Positions 58,061 through 64,000 of a stretch of 64,000 nucleotides of DNA are shown here, piece after piece. The notes beneath the pieces are model-generated. The model ran no database searches. It was given only the letters and a program-made list of their open reading frames with translations, and had not been told where the DNA came from. The position numbers and the translations under genes were made by a program. Each line of letters starts with the position of its first letter. Position 1 is the first letter of the stretch. Source of the DNA: Myotis daubentonii (taxonomy: Eukaryota > Chordata > Mammalia > Chiroptera > Vespertilionidae); assembly GCF_963259705.1 (NCBI RefSeq), contig NC_081841.1, positions 27,021,244 to 27,085,243 of the forward strand, given 5' to 3'.

Positions 58061-58280
58061 GCCTGGCTGGTGTGGGTCAGTGGTTGAGCATCGACTCATG
58101 AACCAAGAGGTCAACAGTTCGATTCCAGGTCAGGGCACATGCCCGGGTTTTAGGCTCAATCCTCAGTAGGGGGCATGCAGTAGGCAGTCAATGGATGATG
58201 TTTCTCTAGCATGGATGTTTCTGTCTCTTTGTCTCTCTCTCTAAAAATCAATAAAAACACATTTAAAAAATTAAACAAAA
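58061..58280 (+). mobile_element. Ves SINE inside the inverted L1
   Basis: Head GGGCCTGGCTGGTGTGGGTC, B-box-like CAGTTCGATTCCAGGTC, shortened CT module and A-rich tail to about 58280. L1 sequence resumes with GTGTTGGGAAAATTGG. The left flank AATAAATGGTGAT and right AATAAATACTAGTAGTG share only part of a TSD. Confidence 0.9.
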
Positions 58281-58498
58281 TTTGAAAATAAATAAATACT
58301 AGTAGTGTTGGGAAAATTGGACAGGTACATGCCAAAAAAATGAAACTAAACCACCAACTTACACCATACACAAGAATAAAGTCAAAATGGATAAAAGATT
58401 TAAATGTAAGTCATGAAACCATAAAAATTTTAGAAGAAACAATAGGCAGCAAAATCTCAGACATCTCTTGTAGCAGTTTGCCCATACATCTCCTAGGG

Positions 58499-58763
58499 CA
58501 GCGGTTCTCAACCTGTGGGTTGCAACTCCTTTGGCGGTCAAACGACCCTTTCACGGGGGTCACCTAAGACCATCCTGCATATCAGATATTTACATTATGA
58601 TTCATAACAGTAGCAACATCACCATTTATTGAAGAGACTGTCTTTACTCCATCATATGCTCTTGCCTCCTTTGTCAGTTATGAAGTAGCAACGAAAATAA
58701 TTTTATGGTTTGGTCACAACATGAGGAACTATATTTAAAGGGCCAGAAGGTTGAGAACCACTG
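58499..58763 (+). mobile_element. SPIN-like hAT element with 60-bp inverted filler
   Basis: The left end is CAGCGGTTCTCAACCTGTGG and the right end AGAAGGTTGAGAACCACTG. TSD TCCTAGGG is exact (58491-58498, 58764-58771). Interior phrases ACCTAAGACCATCCTGCATA and TTCATAACAGTAGCAACAT match the copy at 10378 in reverse. Positions about 58617-58676 are foreign to SPIN and are the reverse complement of 58000-58059. Confidence 0.92.
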
Positions 58764-58849
58764 TCCTAGGGCAAGGGAAACAAAGGAGAAAAATAAACAA
58801 ATGGGACTACATCAAAATAAAATAAAAAGCTTGTCTCAGCCATTATTTA

Positions 58850-58970
58850 AGTGCTAGTCAGGTCTTACTTTACTTAACCCTTAAAACACACCTATGGGCT
58901 AACTGCTATGATTGTTCCCATTGTTTTGGTTTTTGGCCCAACAGGAAATATACTCAAGCTGGATTATTTA
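58850..58970. repeat. MIR-like remnant
   Basis: AACCCTTAAAACACACCTAT then TGCTATGATTGTTCCCATTG is a weak MIR-like antisense tail. Confidence 0.4.
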
Positions 58971-58975
58971 AGGAA

Positions 58976-59801
58976 TCTAAATATATAAAATGCTAATATG
59001 CAAATAGACCAAACAGCAGAACCGAACAACCGGTTGCTATGATGTGCTGCTGACCACCAGGGGGCGCGCACGGAACATGGCGGGCATCAGCAGCAGCGGG
59101 ATGGTGGCGCAGGTGAGCAAGGGCGCCAGACCAAGGCAGCACGCCAGTCGCTGTCACTGGGGCGAGCCTCTGGTGGTTACTGAAAATTCTTTGCTTCCGT
59201 GTGCCATGATCCCACCCAGCACACGCACCAGCTGCCAGCACCGGCCATGCTTGCACCTGCTGCTGGTGCCCGGCACCTCCCCTAATCGCTCAGCACCATC
59301 AGCAGGTGCGAGCGGCAGCTGTCAGCCCCAATTGCCCCTCAGGACTTCTCCACCTCCTCCTGCTTCTGAGGGGTGATAGGGGCTGGCAGCCACCTTGCGC
59401 ACCCGCTGCTGTCAATGGCCCCGCTCGCACCTGTTGCCGGCGCTGGAGTCACCACTCACACCCATTGCCAGCTTCTGGCACTGATCCCAATTGCTCGGCG
59501 CCATCAGTGGGTGTGATGGTGGCTGCCAGTCCCCATCGCTCCTGAGGGCACTGGGCCCGCTCACACCCACAGTTGGCGCTGGCCCCAATCACTCCATGCC
59601 ATCAGCAGGTGTGAGCGGGGCTGGCACTGTCAGCGCATGGGAGCGGTGGCAGCAGGAGCAGGGCTGCACAGGCATACAGAGGACCAGGGGCTGTGATGGG
59701 AAGGGCCAGGCGGGGGTGCAGAGGATGGGCTGAGACTCGCCCCTGTGCCCACTGCAGCCTCACAGCCCACAGTTACTTTCAAGGTGCACCGGGCCACTAG
59801 T
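58976..59801 (+). mobile_element. Helitron 1 of 4 in a tandem array
   Basis: The 5' end TCTAAATATATAAAATGC follows A, and the 3' end AGGTGCACCGGGCCACTAG is followed by T. A CTCF-like CCACCAGGGGGCGC lies at 59054-59067. Downstream, ATGGCGGGCATCAGCAGC runs to GGCGCAG|GTGAGC, resembling a first exon with a splice donor. The rest is GC-rich with repeats containing CACCTGCTGCTG- and GCGCCATCAG-like phrases. No known protein recognised. Confidence 0.9.
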
Positions 59802-60485
59802 CTACACTAATAAAAGACAAACATGCAAATTGACTGTACCTTTGCAACGCCTTAAGCCACGCCCACCAGCCAATCAGAGCGACTATATGCAAATTAACCC
59901 AACCAAGATGGCGGCCGGCAGCCACAGAGCTGGAGCAAGCAGGAGGCTTGGTTGCCCCAATGATGGAGGAAGCCAAGCTTCCCGCCGGCTCTGAGCTCCA
60001 CTCAAAGCAACAAAGTTTCAATTATAGAAGGTAAATAAATCCCAGATTTTAAAAAAAAAAAAAAAAGAAAAAAAGGAGAGGCTGGGAGCTCCCATCGCTG
60101 GGGGTGCTTGGCCAGCCTGAAAATGGCCCTCAGCCCCTCACCCAGACTGGCCAGGCACCCCAGTGGGGACCCCCCACCCTAAAGGGGGTGTGGCCAGCCT
60201 GAAAACAGCTACCAGCCCCTCACCCAGGCTGGCCAAACCTCCATGGGGTGAGGGTCCCAACTGGGGAAGGGGGGGCTTGACCAGCCTGCAAACAGCCATC
60301 AGCCCCTCACCCAGGCTGGCCAGGCACCCCAGTGGGGACCCCCACCCTGAAGGGGGTGTGACCAGCCTGCAAACACCCATCAGCCCCTCACCCAGGCTGG
60401 CCAGGCATCCCAGAGGGACCCCACCCTGATCCAGGACACTCTTCAGGGCACACCAGCTGGCCCCCACCCATGCACCAGGCCTCTA
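59802..60485 (+). mobile_element. Helitron 2 of 4, with promoter-like head
   Basis: The 5' end TCTACACTAATAAAAGAC abuts Helitron 1. The head has CCACGCCC (GC/CACCC box), CCAATCAGAGC (CCAAT box) and CAAGATGGCGGC (YY1-type) within 80 bp (about 59853-59915). An A-rich run lies at about 60049-60073. A GC-rich unit, CAGCCCCTCACCCAGGCTGG, recurs about four times at 60130-60420. The end ATGCACCAGGCCTCTA lacks the final G. Confidence 0.87.
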
Positions 60486-60951
60486 TCCTATATAATAAAA
60501 GGGTAATATGCAAACTCACCCTAACAGCAGAATGACTGGGAATGACTGGTCACTATGACACACACTGACCACCAGGGGGCAGACGCTCAAAGCAGGAGCT
60601 GCCCCCTGGTGGTCAGTGCGGTCCCACAGGGGGGGCTCTGCTCAGCCACAAGCCAGGCTGATGGCTGCCAGTACAGCGGTGGTGGTGGGAGCCTCTCCCA
60701 CCTCCTCAGCAGCACTAAGGATATCAGACTGCAGCTTAGGCCTGCTCCACACTGGCAAGTGGACATCCCCCGAGGGCTCCCAGGCTGCCAGAGGGATGTC
60801 TGATTGCCAGCTTAGGCCCAATCCCCCGGGGAGTGTGCCTAAGCCAGCAGGTGGACATCCCCCAAGGGGTCCCAGACTGCGAGAGGGCACAGGCTGAGCT
60901 GAGGGACTCCCCCACCCACAGTGCACAAATTTTTGTGCACCAGGCCTCTAG
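60486..60951 (+). mobile_element. Helitron 3 of 4, inverted pair of CTCF-like motifs
   Basis: 5' end TCCTATATAATAAAAGGG follows A. 3' hairpin GTGCACAAATTTTTGTGCAC, then CAGGCCTCTAG and T. CCACCAGGGGGCAG (60569-60582) faces its inverse CTGCCCCCTGGTGG (60599-60612). Non-autonomous. Confidence 0.94.
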
Positions 60952-61294
60952 TCTATATAATAAAAACCTAAGCGACTGTTACAGCAGAACAACCAGAACA
61001 ATTGGTCGCTATGATGTGCACTGACCACCAGGAGGCAGATGCTCAACACAGGAGCTTCCCCCTGGTGGTCAGTGCGCTCCCACAGGGGGAGCACCACTCA
61101 GCCAGAACCAGGCTCAAGGCTGGCAAGCACAGCGGCAGTGGCGGGGGCCTCTCCCACCTCCGCAGCAGTGCTAAGGAGCAGCAAATCAAGCAGTAAGAAG
61201 CAAGCAGGCAGTAAGGAGTGAGGGGGTCCTGGACTGTCTGAGGGATTTCCTCCTCCCACCCCCAGTTAACGAATTTCGTTCACTGGGCCTCTAA
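60952..61294 (+). mobile_element. Helitron 4 of 4
   Basis: 5' end TCTATATAATAAAAACC abuts Helitron 3. 3' end GTTAACGAATTTCGTTCACT then GGGCCTCTAA, followed by T (CTAA fits the CTRR rule). CCACCAGGAGGCAG at 61025-61038 and CTTCCCCCTGGTGG at 61055-61068 correspond to the pair in Helitron 3, each with a change, so the two are the same subfamily. Confidence 0.92.
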
Positions 61295-61768
61295 TATTTA
61301 ATAAAAGAATCATTTACAAAGGTATGGGCAGAATGTAGAGTAGCCACAGAGAACAGTAAAGTGCTCTAGGTTTCATAATACCTAGGTACTGTTACCCTCC
61401 TTAGGCCTGAAGAACACAGGGGAAAAGTGATTACTACTTCCATGAGAGTAGACTATCTCTCAGGTAAGGGCCCTTCCCAGAAGAAAAGACCTTTAGTTAC
61501 AGGAAAAGTCTTGTGACCTCACAGGGAGGGGACTGGGCAAATAAACACCCCACCTCTACTCTCTTCTCATCCTTTGATTTCCTCTGAATGCTTCCTATTG
61601 CCCAGATCCAATTAGAAGTTTTAAAAAAATCAAGGAAGCTTGTTGATAGTCTATATAGGTCAGCCTTTGACCCCTAGGACACAAACCAGAGTACAGAGAG
61701 TGGATAATAGATCTAGAGAGGCAAAAGGAAGATATTTAGCATATCCATTTTACAACCTAGAACTGTTA
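61295..61768. other. No recognisable gene
   Basis: Nothing assigned. Confidence 0.4.
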
Positions 61769-61881
61769 CAGTCATGTGCCACATAATGACATCTCAGTGA
61801 TGGACTGCAAATATGATGATGGTACCTCAAGATTATAATGAAACTAAAAAATTCCTATTGCCTAGTAGCATTGTCATTACT

Positions 61882-62733
61882 TGCCGGGAGCCGGTCCATC
61901 CTTGCTGTTTCAAGGGACCTGGCATATATGGCATACTGTTCTTAATATGTTTGCTCACCTTCTTGGCACTATGTTTTAACCAAGGTTACCTCTCTGAGAA
62001 AGGTTGTTTCCCCAGGTAGGGATTTTCCCCTGAAGTTAGGGAGGGAATAAAACCCCTTAACTAAGTGCCAGGCAGGTAATTAATCACTTTAACTACGAAC
62101 AATCATGCTTAAGCTACATAATCTTTACTCCCTGGAATGGAGATAAGAAACGCCCTAACCTTTGGAATAGAGATTGATAGGATTGGAATCAACTGGTATA
62201 AATACAGATGTAACAAGACAACAGGACACAGAACCTAGACACAGAACCTAGACACAGAACCTAGAGACAGAAGAACTTCACTGGAGAGAACATGGCAAAA
62301 GATCCTGGACAGAAACTGGAAACAGAACCTAGAGACAGAACCTAGCGAGAGAACCTGACTGAAGAACCTAGAGACAGAACCTGGCTACAGGATCTGGACA
62401 GAACATGGCAAGAGAACCTGACTAGAACCTGGTGACTGAACCTGGCTGGAGAACCTGGACAGAACCTAGCTGGAGAACCTAGCGAGGGAACATGGCTACA
62501 GAACCTGGCTGGAGAACCGAGCAAGAGAACATGGACACAGAGCCTGGCTGGAGATCCTGACCAGAACTTCGCTGGAGATCCTGACCAGAACTTCGCTGGA
62601 GATCCTGAAGAGAACTTGGCTGGAGATCCTGGCTAGGCTGCTGATCAACTGAACGCTGCCTCCATGTCCTTCCTTTGCCGACTCCGTCCACACCTTTGGG
62701 GACCCCTGGACCTGCTGGGGTTGGACCCCAGCA
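61882..62733 (+). mobile_element. Solo LTR, class II (ERVK-like), copy 3
   Basis: It starts TGCCGGGAGCCGG and ends ACCCCAGCA (one change from CCCGGCA). TSD ATTACT is exact at 61876-61881 and 62734-62739. TATA box GGTATAAATAC near 62197. The repeated AGAACCTAGAGACAGAACC-type units (about 62220-62620) make it 852 bp. No internal genes. Confidence 0.94.
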
Positions 62734-63110
62734 ATTACTCATGTCTTTGTGGTGATGCAAGTGTAAACAAACCTACTGTACTACCAGTTATATAAAAATA
62801 TTACACATAAAATTATATACAGTACATAATACTTAGTAATAATAATAAACTACTATGTTACTATCTTATATATTTACTATACTATACTTTTTATCATTAT
62901 TTTAGAGTGTACTATTTCTACTTATATAAACAATGTTTGCTATAATACATTATGCTGTGTTACCTTGACAGCAGCTTCATACATCTTGTGTTCATTGCAT
63001 CTCTTGGTTGCATCATTTTTCTGCTTGTTTTAATCTTGTGTTGTTTTATAAATTTAGTGTAGTCTAAGTGTACAGTGTTTAAAAGTTTACAGTACAGTAA
63101 TGTCCTAGAC

Positions 63111-63344
63111 CAGTGATGGCGAACCTGTGACACGCGTGTCAGAGGTGACACGCGAACTCATTTTTTTGGTTGATTTTTCTTTGTTAAATGGCATTTAAAT
63201 ATATAAAATAAATATAAAAATATAAGTCTTTGTTTTACTATGGTTGCAAATATCAAAAAATTTCTATATGTGACACGGCACCAGAGTTAAGTTAGGGTTT
63301 TTCAAAATGATGTCACGCTGAGCTCAAAAGGTTCGCCATCACTG
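63111..63344. mobile_element. Non-autonomous hAT element (CAGTGATGGCGAACC ends), copy 2
   Basis: Left end CAGTGATGGCGAACC and right end GGTTCGCCATCACTG, with exact TSD TCCTAGAC (63103-63110, 63345-63352). It is similar to 1709-1925 in the opposite or palindromic sense: its interior reads as the reverse complement of that copy. Confidence 0.95.
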
Positions 63345-63718
63345 TCCTAGACCTTCACATTCACTCGCCAGTCACTCACTGCCTCATCCAGAGCAACTTC
63401 CAGTCCTGTAAGCTCCATTCATGGTAGGTGCCCTATTTGGGTGTGTCGTTTTTTATCTTGTATACTGTACTTTTACTGTTCCTTTCCTATGCTTAGAAAT
63501 GGTTATATACACAAATACTTATCAATATGTTACAATTGGCTACAGTATTCAATACAGTAACATGCCATACAGGTTTATAGCCTAGAAGCAATTGGCTATC
63601 CCATGTAAGTAGTAGGCTATCCCATCTAGGTCTCTGTAAGTACATTCTATGATGTTTTCACAATGCACAATCATCCAACGATACATTCTCAGAATGTATC
63701 CCTGACGTTAAGCAACCT

Positions 63719-64000
63719 TTCTCTCTCCTGCAGTAGGTGATTAAGAAGTAGGTAGTCAAGTATTTGATGGGGTAAATAGACTATATATATTCTTTTTCAA
63801 ACTAAACAAAAAAAATAAAATACAAAGGTCTTTTTTTTTTATAGACACATACCACATTATTTTTGGAAACCACTATGAACTTCCTATAAGCTTTCTTGAG
63901 TGTTACAATGCTTAACAGCTTCCAGGAGATGGCAGCATTGGTAAAGAATAGCACTATTTTTAAAAGTTCAAATGATTTTTCACAATTATCACTGGTTGGT
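63719..64000. other. No recognisable gene
   Basis: AT-rich end of the window. Nothing assigned. Confidence 0.4.

Larger units (their letters stand above)
56704..58835 (-). mobile_element. LINE-1 with 5' inversion (twin priming)
   Basis: 56704-about 57729 is antisense L1, from the tail and 3' UTR back to an AAAAGCTTCTGCACAGC-type ORF2 site. From about 57730 to 58835 the sequence is sense L1 ORF2 (ATCCCTATTAAAATACCAAC to GGGACTACATCAAAATAAAA), ending at the same ORF2 site. The whole is flanked by an exact 13-bp TSD, TCAGCCATTATTT (56691-56703, 58836-58848). Ves and SPIN-like elements inserted into the inverted part. The frame 56959-57279 (minus) is ORF2 C-terminus. Confidence 0.93.
61769..63718. 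repeat. Old DNA-transposon-like element, interrupted twice
   Basis: It begins CAGTCATGTGCCACATAATG and ends near CCCTGACGTTAAGCAACC. These look like the two decayed ends of a common mammalian DNA repeat with CAGTCATG-type termini. The inner parts (62740-63110 and 63353-63718) are AT-rich and in the expected order. A solo LTR and a hAT element are nested in it. Superfamily not assigned. Confidence 0.55.

Overview
This window is eukaryotic nuclear DNA. It is almost certainly from a bat of the family Vespertilionidae (Myotis, Eptesicus or a close relative). That follows from the repeat mix: about twenty tRNA-derived SINEs of the Ves type, at least eight Helitrons with bat-type ends (5' TCCTATATAATAAAAG, 3' hairpin then GGGCCTCTAG, inserted between A and T), young hAT and piggyBac-type miniature elements with perfect target-site duplications (TSDs), and young LINE-1/half-LINE-1 copies. 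Genus cannot be settled without a database.

I recognise no host protein-coding gene. Nearly all long open frames are retrotransposon ORFs or shadows of simple repeats. The window reads as intergenic or intronic DNA made of layered insertions, and its information lies in insertion order, junctions and TSDs.

Layout. 1-9 kb: truncated young L1, a hAT element, Ves SINEs, microsatellite, MaLR-like LTR remnant. 8-13.6 kb: three Helitrons, a SPIN-like hAT, L2 and MIR remnants, and a 43-bp insertion carrying a tRNA-Ile 5' half. 15.9-20.5 kb: old L1s with Ves insertions and a solo LTR inside an L1 3' UTR. 23.5-34.0 kb: a nearly full-length L1 (5' UTR, ORF1, ORF2, 3' UTR) carrying a piggyBac-type element, a hAT element and, inside ORF2, a half-L1 (HAL1) with an intact 296-codon ORF1. 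36.1-37.0 kb: second solo LTR. 41.7-44.2 kb: second HAL1, decayed. 44.4-52.8 kb: Helitron, Ves SINEs, a poly(A)-only insertion and an assembly gap. 53.0-55.4 kb: a Ves SINE with about 1 kb of G-rich expansion inside an old hAT remnant, then an endogenous retrovirus pol remnant. 56.7-58.85 kb: a 5'-inverted (twin-primed) L1 carrying a Ves and a SPIN copy. 58.98-61.29 kb: four Helitrons end to end. 61.8-63.7 kb: an old DNA transposon containing a third solo LTR and a hAT element.

There is no gene network here and I saw no undescribed multi-gene system. The strongest unusual observations are structural: the tRNA-half insertion, the poly(A)-only insertion, an inverted templated copy inside a SPIN element, the four-Helitron array with repeated CTCF-like motifs, the HAL1 pair, the giant SINE expansion, and a scaffold gap flanked by an identical 20-mer that looks spurious. 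Family names are recalled from knowledge and were not checked against a library.
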